From the NCBI GenBank assembly GCA_037962975.1, contig CM075672.1, positions 53,080,501 to 53,144,500 of the forward strand: DNA of 64,000 nt, given 5' to 3'. The notes below the pieces were generated by a model. It worked only from the letters and a program-made list of their open reading frames with translations, was not told the DNA's origin and did not search any database. The first letter of the stretch is position 1, and every line of letters starts with the position of its first letter. Both the position numbers and the translations under genes were made by a program. This stretch comes from Clitoria ternatea. Lineage: Eukaryota > Streptophyta > Magnoliopsida > Fabales > Fabaceae. Below, piece after piece: positions 30,874-42,124 of the stretch.

Positions 30874-31926
30874 ATGGCTTCCTCCTCTCAACCTCGCAAG
30901 AAGCAACGTGCAAACACTGCTGCAGCCTCCATGCCCCAAAACTCTGATTTATCCAGATTATTTACTACTCAAAAGGAACTAGAAAGGTACAAATCTTCCT
31001 TCTCTGAGAAAAATCTCATTTCTCCTCATTGGATTGATCTTCCATTTTTTGAGACGTCTAGACTTCCTCTACTCACCACATTACATCAACAAGAGCTTGT
31101 TGGCTTCATGGCTCTTGAGGAAATAGCAATCTACCCCGAGTTGATTCGTGTATTCTACTCCACTCTACGCCTTCAAGATGCTCGCTACATTGCCAGAGTG
31201 AAAGGTAAAACTATCATTCTTGATAATGAAGTCATGAATCAAGTTGGCTTACTCCCTCTAAGCAATGCTTCCTTCCATGGCAAAGAACCTCCTCTTGCAT
31301 GGAATTATAATCCATTGGAGGCAAGATCTTTCTTTAATCTTGCAGGTCCCTCGAGCACGGTTGGCACCTTGAGTCTCCATCACCGCCTCTTATATTTTGT
31401 CCTTGTCAAAATTCTCCTCCCTTCCGGTGGAAATTATGCAAGACTAAATGAGGCCCAAATCTTGCTGCTCTGGGCAATTGTCAATGAGAAAGACATCAAT
31501 TAGATTGACTTGATCAGGCATCATATGATTGAAGCCCAAAACCTCGCTCATCTTCCATATGCCATATTCATTACCAAATTGCTCCACCATTTTAAAGTGG
31601 ATTTGAAAAATGAAATCAAGGAAGTAGTCGGTCCCAAAGCACCAATTGGCAAATCTCATCTCACCAAGATGAATATTGTGGAATACCATGGCAGGTGGCA
31701 ATTTCTTAGACGTCCCCGTCACGAAGTTGAAGATGACGCCCCTCCTCCTCCTCCACCCGCTCCTTCTGATGATCTGTTCACCAGACTCACTGCCCACCTG
31801 GACCAGCACCTCAACTCCATAGAAGCAAACATCCACGCTCGACTGGACAAAATTGAAGCGAATATGGAAGAGCGATACAAGGAGCTAGCCACCCAGATAT
31901 CCAGCATCCACTTCCCACAACCCTGA
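30874..31926 (+). pseudogene. Third ORF of copia element K, one in-frame TAG
   Basis: ATG 30874 (MASSSQPRKKQRAN) to TGA 31926 is 351 codons, with one internal TAG at 31501-31503. At that position the R copy has tryptophan (KEINWVQLVKFH against KDIN-stop-IDLIRHH), so the stop is a TGG-to-TAG change. Order: basic N-terminus, LISPHWIDLPFFE, YPELIRVFYSTLR, LHHRLLYFVLVKILLPSGGNYA, LTKMNIVEY, a proline run (PPPPPPPAP) and a C-terminal heptad-like helix (SIEANIHARLDKIEANMEER). The family is catalogued as 'putative plant transposon protein'. It lies where SIRE elements carry an env-like ORF, but no membrane anchor is evident. The function is unknown. Confidence 0.82.
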
Positions 31927-32419
31927 TTGATCTTTACTTTCTTTATTTTTTCCCATTAAGACTTGGTTGTTTACTTTGGTTTATATTTTGGTTAATTACT
32001 TTGATTTGTGACTATTTCGGTTAATTATTTGCACAATTATCTCGTTTGGTTAATTACTTTGGTTTATGACTATTTCAACTGCGTTGTCTGCGATTATTAC
32101 TCGATTTACTGCATATTCCCAACTTTTGTTTTTGATAATGACAAAGGGGGAGAGATATACAGGTTATTAGATATATAGGTTATTCTTTAAGAAATAGATA
32201 ATGACAAAGAAATAATTGTGTATGTGTGCGATAGATGTGTATGTGTGCATTCTTTCAACGCTTAAAATTTGACGATTTTATTGAAAAACAAAGGGGGAGA
32301 CATATTTCCCTAAAAGAAATAATTGTTTAAAACAGAGACATTAGTTTTCATAACTTGCTATTGGCTAATAAACACCCCAAGAGATGGCCATTGGTTGTCA
32401 TCATCAAAAAGGGGGAGAA
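31927..32419 (+). other. Non-coding 3' spacer and polypurine tract of K
   Basis: This AT-rich spacer contains AATGACAAAGGGGGAGA near 32140 and a second purine run near 32290. It ends in AAAAAGGGGGAGAA (32406-32419) right before the 3' LTR, the probable plus-strand primer. Repeated GGTTAATTACTTTGGTTTAT phrases lie at 31975-32070. No gene is visible. Confidence 0.8.
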
Positions 32420-33801
32420 TGTATTTGCATGTGATAACAGGTTTTGATAATGACAAAGGAAACATGCAATGCGAAGTCTTTGAAGAATCAAAAACAATTA
32501 GAGACATCATATAAAAGAAGAAAACTGTTTCACAAAGGTTCAAGAAATCAAGAAACCAATGAATCAAGCAAAAGGAAAGCAACCATGCATCACTAGATTC
32601 AAATGAATGACCAACAGGCATGAGAAAATGTCAAAATGAAAAGCCTGAATCGATTCAAGCACGAGTGAATCAATTCAAAGCCCTGGAAGTCACTAAAATT
32701 GCAAACAGTATGTCCTGAATCGATTCACCAGGACCCTGAATCGATTCACACGATGCTGACAGTCCAGGAACCCCAAACAGAATGCTCTGAATCGATTCAA
32801 CAAAGCTTGAATCGATTCACACGAATCTGAAACTTAAATCTGTACACATCAGAATGCTTCGAATCGATTCAAGGCACTACGAATAGATTCGAGAAGTGGG
32901 AAACACCACTAAAAGGACAGATTTAAGTGGGAAACATGGACCCAATCTTATAATACGCAGAGACAAGCTGGAGCCATCATCTTGCAACGGCTAGGAACCC
33001 TCAACACTGCACAAATGAGTCTATATAATGAAGAGGAACTCAAGCACAACAAGCAGAACCAAGAAGCAACAAATCCTTAGCTCTATCTTGTGCTTTGTAA
33101 GCCTATTTCTTGTATCTTGAAATACATTTGTATACCCTCTCATCTTGAGAGTTAGAATTTGGGAGAGCTTTTCATTTGTATATCTACTCTATTGAGAGAG
33201 TGTATTGATTGTAAACAAACACCAAACACAAGTTATTCACTCTAGGTTGAGTGGTTGTTCACTCTAGGTTGAGTGGTTACAAAGGTTGAGGATTCAACCT
33301 TTGGGATATTGTGAGACTGAGAGATTGGGTGGGTCGCCCTTGTACTTGTGAGGATTGGGTTCTTGAGTGTGGGACACTAGGAAGCCGTAATTGCTCAAAG
33401 TTGTATCTCTAGTCTACAATAGTGTAAAATCCTCTAAGTGGGTTGCTTAGAGGCGAGACGTACACCGGATTGGGTGGAACTCGTTATATCGGTTTGCAAG
33501 CTTCTCTTCCTTACTCTTTTACTTTCATTTACTGCATATTTGTTGATTGGTATTGATTGGTTGAGAAGAGCATACTTGAACTTGCTTAATTTGTTATACC
33601 TCTAATATTGCACACCAAGTGTTTGGTAAATTGCTTCAGCAATATTTCTCATTGTAGTGCATTGCTTGTTATCCTCCATTCTATCTCACTTGCATAATCT
33701 CACAAACTTGGTTATAAAAATCAATTTCAAAGGTATTCCAATCAAAAGTTTTAAAACTCAATTCACCCCCCTTCTTGAGTATTGAGGCCACTTGAGCAAC
33801 A
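32420..33801 (+). repeat. 3' LTR of element K
   Basis: It is collinear with the 5' LTR. About 18-20 differences are visible, mostly transitions, including one that breaks a palindrome (GAATAGATTC near 32881), one that creates CAATTC in place of TGATTC, and a shorter C-run. TATA box near 33022-33028. It is followed by the TATAC duplication. Confidence 0.95.
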
Positions 33802-34000
33802 TATACACATTTATAACACCGCCACTATGGGTCAACATCATTAACATAGACAATTTTGGTCTTTCATTAAAGCCACCATGGGCTAACATCATCATCATCA
33901 ATTATAACAAATACGCCCTTCATTACATTGGGCCATATCAAACTTATCGTCATGTTTAACATCATTTCAATATTCATATCATTTATTTCTATTATGTGGT

Positions 34001-36932
34001 TGATAAGTGCTTTATAACACAATAAAATAGATCTAGTTTGCTTAGAATTTTAATCATTATGCACTGTATTTCCTTTATTTATTGTGATTTTTGCTTTCTT
34101 TCCACTTTATTCTACTTGGGTATGTTATTTTGCAGAAATTAAGGTAATAAAGGGTCAATAACATGAGAAAAACGATCATAAAATGATAAAGAAACAAGAA
34201 GAACAAGCCCAAAGTAGAAAGAACTCTCTTTTTATGCTGAATTCCGACTCAGAATGCTGAATTTTGACTCAGAATGTTGAAATCTGACTCAAAATGACCA
34301 AATCCGAGTGGAATGACTCAGAATGGAGCTTTTCTGAGTGGAATATTCACTGTGGGAGCAGAATCCGAGTGGAAAGTTCCCTGTCAAAGCCATTCCGAGT
34401 GATAAATGGCTGACTCTATTGGAAGTTCAATGCTAAAAAGAAATGTCCCTGTTAGAGGTAAATCTGAGTGGAAGCTGTCCGAATGCAACCATTTCGAGTG
34501 AAAAAAGGGACTGACCTTCAATAAAAACTGCCCAAAGCTAATTCTGAGTGAAGGGATGCTGACTGAAGCAGATCTGACTAGGGAACAAGAACTTTTTTGG
34601 GCAAAAAGCTGTTCCGAGTGAGTTGATTCCGAGTAGAAGAGGCCACTGAATGAATGTGTTGAATAAGGAGGAACCCGAGTGGTTTCATTTAGAGAAAATG
34701 GCATTCTCAAGCGGAACAAAGCATTTCCGAGTAGTGTCTTAGCAAGCAAGGAAAAATCCGATCGGAAATGAATCACACTCGGGCAGACTCTCAAGTTTCA
34801 CACTGAGACCGAGTGAGAAGTCTCCAAGGAAGACATCCGAGTGAGTTGGGGCAGAAAACTGAATTTTTGAGCAAAGCAAGGCTCAGACATGAAAAGAATT
34901 CTATCAGCCAGATTCCAGTCTTTCAAGTCCAAATTTCTGAGTGAAAGGTATATCCGAGTGAGTTGATTGACGACTGAAGTCAATTCCGAGTGGAAATCAA
35001 CTCGGACTTCCGAGTGAAGATGTGATTTTATCATTTGAATGAGTAAAGGAAGATGTCCGAGTGAATTCTTGAGAAATCCGAGCAAGATCTCTCTGAGTGG
35101 TTCAATTCCAGAGACATAGCCGAGTGAAACAATGAAAGAAGACTTCCCAATCCTGAGTGAGCCATTTTCCAGTCGGTTCCGAGCCACCTTTTAATTAGTT
35201 CCGAGTGAATCACTTTTCACTCGGTTCTGATTTAGTCTTTAATCGGTTCCGAAGGAATAAAGTAATCGGAGTTGCTTTGCTCGTCTCCTCACAGCAACTT
35301 CAAAGCAACTCAACACCGATCGGTTTTCTCCCAAACACCGTCCCATTCCCTCTCTTCTATCTGTTGTCCCTTTCCTCTCCATCAATTCCACACCGTCCAG
35401 CCCACAACGTCCAGTCTCTTCACCACCAACATACACCGACTCTCCATCAACACTCTCTTCTCCACACCGTCCAACAACTCCACTGTCCCTCAAACCACAA
35501 CACCGGCCCTCTCAAATCAACACCGCCCAGCAACCCACTCAACATAACACCGTCCAGATCTCCATCCAACAGCAAGCCACAAAACCGTCCAACCTCCCAG
35601 CAAGCTGTCACTCGGTCTTGTGGAATTCCAGCACCTTTCCACTCAGAATTTGTCCAGCTGAATAAATCCAAGCACCGAATTATTGAAAATATTAAAAAAT
35701 AAACAAGTTGGCACAGCTGGAACTCACATGCACCGAAAGTTTCTTCCACTTGCAATTGCAACGCGTTTTCATTAGCTGGATTCCTCCATTCCTTTTCCTA
35801 TAAATGCAAGAGCAAGTGAAATCAATTAGCATCACTTGAATTCAATTCTTTTTCTTTCCTTTCTCTCTCGTTCTTCCTTTGTCCTTCTCTTTTCTTTTCT
35901 TTCTTTCTTCTTTATTTTTTTCCTCCGTCCTTTTCTTTTCTTTCTTTCTTTTTCTTCATTTTTCTTCTTCGTTCCTTTTTCTTTCTTTTTCATTTTCTTT
36001 CTCCTTTTTTATTTTCTTTATTTTATTTTAAGAGTTATGAGGGCTGTAAAAGTGAGTATTTAAATTTTTAATTGGTGGAGAATGTTGCAACAAGGAAATA
36101 CAGTGGTAAATTATTCTGAGCTTTTGGAGAAACCCGTAAGTCTTTATTTTTACCATGTCTTGTATGTTTTATTTTTCCATTATTTATATGAATTTGAATT
36201 ATTTCATGAGTAGCTAAATTAATTATCTTGGGATAAAAGGGGTATGATAATATTTTATTGTTAATATTATTTTGACTTAGAATTAAATAAATTTCTGTTT
36301 TTCATTTAGTTTAAAAAATGCTCAATGCTTTTAGTGATTCCTAACAAGAACCTAAATGATAAAACTGTATACTTGCGGGTATATTAGTAAGTTTAGGTAA
36401 TAAATAGAATCGAGAGATTTATTTTTACCGGAAAGCTTTGAACTAAACCTAAGATTTTTGAGATGCTTTTTGTGACCTCGGTAAAACCGTGAAAGTAATC
36501 AAAATTCTTTTGAGGAAATAAAAGGGATTTTCATAGAACGATAATGGGCCTTTCTGAGGATTAAGCAGCGCTTTCCATAGGTTAGGTACATTAATAGGAT
36601 TCCGAGAGGAACATATTAATTAGCTTTTAGAAAATTCGCCTTGGAAAACTTAATTCGATTCTTATTTATGAAAAGTTAAAATTCATTAACATAAAATAAA
36701 GTCTTAATCCCCCGAAATCCTAAGATACTCTCAACTCTGATTTTTTTAAGTGTCAAGTAAATTTTGTTTCTAAATTTAGATTTTTAAATTGTGTTTTATT
36801 TTACAAAAACCTTAAAAATCAATTGTGTGGATAATTAAATTTCAATATGCTGGTACTTTGAACACAGTCCCTGTGGAGAACGATAATCTTTTATATTACG
36901 TGACATAACCCGTGCGCTTGCGGGCCCTGTCA
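34001..36932 (+). repeat. 5' LTR of element C
   Basis: It begins TGATAAGTGC and ends GGGCCCTGTCA, about 2.9 kb. Segment 34245-35220 is filled with CCGAGTG-type heptamers, roughly one per 25-30 bp, the reverse complement of those in B and E. A TATA box (CTATAAATG) lies at 35798-35806, followed by a long CT tract (35843-36030), the probable transcription start region. Only one LTR is visible, so the age cannot be judged. ORFs in 35205-36063 are readings of this skewed sequence. Confidence 0.82.
35799..36030 (+). promoter_or_regulatory. TATA box and pyrimidine-rich start region of the C LTR
   Basis: TATAAAT at 35799-35805 is followed after about 40 bp by nearly 190 bp of almost pure C and T, mainly TTTCTTTC and CTTTTTC units. 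This matches a transcription start with a long pyrimidine leader. The tract lacks internal symmetry of its own. Confidence 0.65.
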
Positions 36933-36938
36933 AGTTTT

Positions 36939-36956
36939 TGGCGCCGTTGCCGGGGA
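36939..36956 (+). other. Primer binding site of C (tRNA-Asp)
   Basis: TGGCGCCGTTGCCGGGGA lies six bases after the LTR end. It is an exact complement of the 3' end of plant tRNA-Asp, supporting the Athila assignment. Confidence 0.9.
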
Positions 36957-37139
36957 CTATTGTCCCTCAAATATCGGCAATATTGAAATTCGATTAGATC
37001 ATACTTGTTAATATTTTTATTGTTATTTTTATTTTTATTTTATTTTGTTTGTAATTTTGTATTTTGTTCTTTATTTTATGTATCAGTTGTTGTTTTATTT
37101 TTGTGATAATTTGTTTTATTTGTCATTTATTTTCTTTTT

Positions 37140-38463
37140 ATGCGACGAAGCCGTAGTGTCGATCTAAACTTAGGATTTGACCCTGAGATAGAACGTACCC
37201 TTAGAGCTTTAAGAAAACAACAAAAACAATAAAAAGAACAAAAAGAAAAACAAATGGCGGACCAACATAGACACTTAAGAGATTTTGCCACTCCAAGCAC
37301 TAATGGGAGAGGATCTAGCATCCTCAGACACACAGTGGAGGCTAACAATTTTGAATTGAAGCCTTCACTACTCTCAATGGTTCAACTGAACCAATTCGGA
37401 GGATTACCCTCCGAAGATCCAAATCTTCATCTTCAAATCTTTCTTGAATACTGTGACACCCTGAAGATGAACGGAGCCACCAATGATTCCATTCTCTTAA
37501 GACTTTTCCCTTTCTCCTTAAGAGATAAAGCGAGAGCATGGTTATACTCTCTTCCTGAAGGATCCATCACGACTTGGGAACAATTGTCCAGTGCTTTATC
37601 AATAAATGGTACCCAAGGAACAAGACTGATGTGCTGAGAAAACAAATCATCATTTTTTCACAAAAAGATGATGAATCCTTGTATGAAGCCTAGGAAAGAT
37701 ACAGGGAGATGCTAAGAGAATGTCCTTACCATGGGATAGAAAGGTGGTTGACAATCCATATTTTCTATAATGGACTAACTTCCACATAAAAGATCTCTTT
37801 AGATGCTGTAGCTGGAGGAGCCTTCATGAGTAAAAATGTTGATGAAGCTGAGAACCTGATTGAGGAAATAGCTCAAAACACTCACCAGTGGAACTCTGAG
37901 AGAGGATTACCTTCTAAAACACCAGGTAAGTATTATGTTGATGCTCTTTCCCTACTTTCTGCCAAAGTTGAAGCATTAACATTAAAACTTGATAAAATAG
38001 GGTCAACAGGTGCTACTAACATTGTTTGTGAAGTTTGTGGTGTTTCAGGACATTGAGCTACAAACTGCCATTTAGCAATGACTCCTAATCAAGAACAAGA
38101 AATGCATCAGGTGGATGCTATTGGAAACTATGGTGGAAATTATCAAGGTAACTACAGATCTCCATAAGGTCCACCTGGCTTCCAAAATAGGCCACCTCAA
38201 TTCCAAAGTAACTACAAACCTCAACAAGGAACCTATATTCCACAAAAATCAAAGCTAGAATCCTTGATGGAGACATTTGTAGCTACTCAACTTAAACAAA
38301 ATGATGAATTCTCTGATGCAATAAAAAACTTGGCTTCAAAAGTGGACTCTCTTGCCACCCATAACAAAATACTAGAAAATCAAATTGCCCAACAAACCTC
38401 CTATTCTCAAAGAGCACCGGGAACATTTCCTGGGAAACCAGAGGCTGGACCATCCAACTAAAC
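37140..38463 (+). pseudogene. gag of element C, one frameshift and several stops
   Basis: The start is ATG 37140 (MRRSRSVDLNLGFDPEIERT). A TAA follows at 37230. The capsid part has FELKPSLLSMVQLNQFGGLP and LRLFPFSLRDKARAWLYSLP. A one-base loss near 37600 shifts the frame. The new frame continues with stops at 37691, 37787, 38054, 38165 and 38459. A broken knuckle (CEVCGVSGH-stop-ATNC) is visible near 38030-38070. It leads into AVTLRSGTQYDGP at 38465, the usual gag-protease linker of Athila elements. Same family as the A gag but clearly diverged. Confidence 0.82.
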
Positions 38464-38943
38464 CATGGCTGTCACTCTTAGGAGTGGTACTCAATACGAT
38501 GGGCCAGTTGACAAGACTGCAAAGGAGGAAAAGAAAGTATATGAATCTTCATCTCATCCAGTAATTGAAGAAGAGAAACCACAAGAAAAGAAGGAGGAGA
38601 TTAAGCCATATCAACCTCCCATTCCATTTCCTCAGCGCTTAGCCAAAGCAAAATTGGACAAACAATTTGGTAAGTTCCTTGATGTTTTAAAGAAATTGTA
38701 TATTAATATTCCCTTCACAGATGCTTTGCAGCAAATGCCTACATATGCGAAGTTCCTGAAGGACATTTTGTCCAACAAAAGAAGACTGGAGGAAGATGGT
38801 ACAGTTGCACTTACTGAAGAGTGCAGTGCTCTAATTCAAAAGAAACTTCCACCCAAGCTCCAAGATCCAGGTAGTTTCTCTATTCCTTGCATGATTAGTG
38901 ACATGAATATAGATAGCGCATTGTGTGATTTAGGAGCAAGTGT

Positions 38944-41900
38944 TGTAACACCGTAGTTTACACAAATCATAGACAAGAAAAACAGGGAAAATTTTTCATA
39001 ATTAAAACCAGAATACCACGGGATAAGAAATGAGAGGAGAAGAAGAATAGGAGAACAAAAGAAATTCAAGAAACTAACAGCGGAAGATGGGAGAAATCGC
39101 GTAGGCAGGTCACATAGCAACGCGCACACGCTCAAGCGAAAACTTCACTCGGTATTCGTTCATTTCACTCGGCATTTCCGTACTCGGGTTCCAGCACCTG
39201 ATTCACTCGGGAGGATCCAACCTCAGTCTACTCGGACTTAGCTCTTGCACCTACTAGTCCCATTCTGACAATGCAACTTATTCTACGGTTTCATCAATCA
39301 GAATATATACGCGGATAATACGGAAGTGGTCCCCACTATCATTCACTCGGGATCTAGGAGGACTCCTCACTCAGTGTAATCTTCACGTCCTTTTTGTTAC
39401 TCGGGGTATTTCACTTAGTTTTCACTCAGTAACCATAATCTTCTGACTCTTAATATTCTACTAAGTTAAGACTCACTCAGATTCTTTTGTTACCTACAGT
39501 AGGGTCCCCTAGAGTCTAAGGTGTCACTCTCCAGTCGGGGAAATCATCACTCAACAATTTCTCACTCGGGGATCATTGATTATTCTACGCTGGGAGGATT
39601 CCTAGCAGTTGTCACTCAGAAGCATATCTAGACTCTCAACTCCGAGTCCTAACAGCTCGTCGTTAGGGGCAGTCGTCTACGTTAATCCCTACTCGGAGCT
39701 ATTTGATTTCACTCACTCAGAACGTCTGAACCTCCCCCACCCGGTGACAGAATCATAAACTCGCCCTCTAAACCATAGGTTGGCTTCCTTCATGTTAAGT
39801 TATGTCATTTCCTACACATTTGGGAATATGAACGCATATACATATATATAGATTACCCAGGCATCATACATAATAAGATTGACATGCAGCATGGCATAAC
39901 ATAGGCATATATATAGAAGTGTATATCATAATTTTACAACCACAATATCATGTTCCCATCCCAAGGGATTTAACTCTGTTTAAAAGACTAACAACAAAAC
40001 ACGAGCCGGCCAAGGCTTAACTCAAAACACTATATACAGCATATGCACAGTCATAAAATTCCATAGTGCATCAGCACTTCACCCGACATTTTAGCTCCTC
40101 CTCCAATCCTTATTTCGAGAGATATTCACTGAAAAATTGCCACAGCAGGGGTGAGTATCTTAAATTTTAAATGATAGATGCTGACTCAGATTGTCTCATA
40201 TTAATACAACTATATATATAAATACATACACACAATCATACGTGGCAACAATAAAGGTCAGAGTTTTACTGATCAATCCAGAACACACACAAGATCCTTA
40301 CCGATCGGAATCCCCCAGTTGTCGCTCGGCTCTTTACACACATCAACTCAATAATATTAACATACAATAATCCGTGACATGATATTAAGGACCATGAATC
40401 AGAACGCATCTATAGAACATTTATCAATCAGGGTACAAAATTCTCACTCGGTCATATATTCACAACTCTTCCACAACATAACATACATTTATAGAGTAGA
40501 TCTCAGTCAGCATTAACAGCACATGCACACGGAATAATGCACTCATTCATGAGTATACGTCGTCTTACTAGCATCATCACATGCATAATTAATTCCTCAC
40601 AACATCAGCAGGAATATATATATATATATATATACAGATTATTCACTCGGTTCCGTATTCGTGTGTAATCGGTTCTGACGTTGCAACATAGGCTCTCAGC
40701 CTTTTGTACATAGCTCTCAGCTATCATTTTAGCTCCCAGCTGCTTGGCCGTTTTACAGGTACCCAACCGTTTGCCCACAGGTGATACCAACGCTCTCAGC
40801 GCCAACGGAGGTGTTCACAGGCAGCCCGAGTCCCACTCGAGGGCTACCTTGAGTCCCACTCAAGGATTTTATAGCGTCCCACGCTTAATAACCGATGGTA
40901 GTGTCCCACACTACGTGCTCCCAGCACAACGCATCCCATGCGCCACACGCGGATTCATCACATAATATAGAATTCATGCATACAACCTTTCATTCAGTTA
41001 TACATATTTCACATGCAGTAGGTAATACGCATTTTCAGGACTCCACATATTAATTTAACACACACATACTTCCATGCAATCATCATCATAGCTCCAATAG
41101 CAACATATGAGTCCAATGCAATCGGTGTCAATTAATGTCAAACTTCTATAAGCATTCTCATTATCTCAAGCATAACATGCACTCGGTATACAGCAGTGTC
41201 AGAACTTAATCAACGCATGCATCCATATGAAGATCAACAGGCTCAAACAAACATTCCAATCAACACAACATAACATGCAATCGGTATACAACAGTGTCAG
41301 GACTTAACCAACGCATGCATCCATATGAACATAACATGCAATCGGGTTCTGTGGTATCGGAACTCAAACAACGCATGCATCTTCAAGGACGATAATAACA
41401 TGCAACATTCACTCTCACTTATTCTACACTCGGGTATTCCTCATGCAAGCATATCATACAACAGGATATAGAACCACCATTATCAACACTCGAAACCTGT
41501 TCCTAACCCATGCATTTAACATGTAAAGTACTCCCCCTACCAACTACGAGACTCCGAGAGACTTTTCTGCTTTGGTGTTGGTTCTCTTCCTTGCTACTTC
41601 ACTCAACGCTTCCACTCGCTTAGCCTTTACTTGAATGCTACTGTCCTCCACGTGTGGTGTAAAGGCAGCACCGTCACTTGGCTTCCGTAACAGGGAATGG
41701 AACAGAGAGCAGAGAAGGAGAAGAGAAGAAGAATAAGAGAGAAAGAGAAGAAGAAAGAAGAAGAAGAAACTCGCAGGGAATTCTGAAGAACGAATGGCGA
41801 GGAAGGCCATCGTCCACTTATAAACACATGCATGAGGGAAAGGAATGGTGGGGTGGGAAAATGTGAGGAGCAGTCTGCTCACGTCACCCAGTCCCATCAG

Positions 41901-42049
41901 TACCTGCTACAGCTAATCGTCCTTTTTAATCAGCACACCCTTTGATTAATTAAGTTAATGGTAATTAATAAACAAAATCCCACTTCTGAAATTATTATTT
42001 TAATGGCTTAATTCACCCGGTACATTAATAAAAAATTTGGGATGTTACA
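38944..42049 (-). repeat. Left (3') LTR of element E
   Basis: About 3.1 kb, collinear with 46789-49922. It has many CACTCGG heptamers (39140-39760). Shared islands lie at 40003-40018 (GAGCCGGCCAAGGCTT) and 40147-40175. A TA-repeat lies at 40615-40634. On the minus strand a TATA-like TTTATAAG lies near 41818-41825. It lacks a ~50 bp duplicated segment present in the other copy near 49165-49215. Confidence 0.92.
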
Positions 42050-42088
42050 GTTCTCCCCCACTTCAAAAGAATTTCGTCCTCGAAATTC
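42050..42088 (-). promoter_or_regulatory. Polypurine tract and conserved hairpin of E
   Basis: On the minus strand GAATTTCGAGGACGAAATTC (42069-42088), a perfect 8-bp stem with an AGGA loop, precedes TTTTGAAGTGGGGGAGAAC and the LTR. The same hairpin occurs at 18122-18141 (B) and 61071-61090 (D). A different stem with the same core occurs in A at 14813-14830. Confidence 0.8.
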
Positions 42089-42124
42089 AGTCGGTAACTC
42101 ACCTTGGTCAAACAACTCGGGGTA

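Larger units (their letters stand above)
24201..33801 (+). mobile_element. Element K: full-length SIRE-like Ty1/copia element with a third ORF
   Basis: LTRs at 24201-25584 and 32420-33801 flank a primer site, gag, an intact pol, a spacer with palindromes, a third ORF and a polypurine tract. TATAC duplications are exact (24196-24200 and 33802-33806). The LTRs differ by roughly 1-1.5 percent by eye, so the insertion is fairly recent, and it is the best-preserved element in the window. The pol domain order (protease, integrase, RT, RNase H) is that of copia. The extra ORF after pol is a hallmark of the SIRE/Maximus lineage. Two stop codons (in gag and the third ORF) probably make it non-autonomous now. 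Confidence 0.95.
23387..34000 (-). mobile_element. Element X: part of another Tekay-like LTR, split by K and cut by C
   Basis: Sequence unlike B begins at 23387 with TATAACAACCCTGATTTT and ends at 34000. It is interrupted by K (24201-33801), whose TATAC duplications bracket it. A minus-strand Tekay LTR is suggested by two islands it shares with B, D and E: AAGCTGCCGGGCAAGGCATT (23911-23930) and GGGAGAGTGAGTTATACATTTCAAATGATG (24023-24052). The terminal TA in place of TG would be a G-to-A change. The possible duplication is CCTTC (23382-23386). No gene is visible in the ~1 kb that belongs to X. Confidence 0.6.

Noticed and set aside
35205..36063. Proline/serine-rich and phenylalanine-rich ORFs in the C LTR
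   Set aside because: They are readings of C-rich and CT-rich promoter sequence. The 35836-36063 'membrane-like' protein is a translation of a TTTCTTTC tract.
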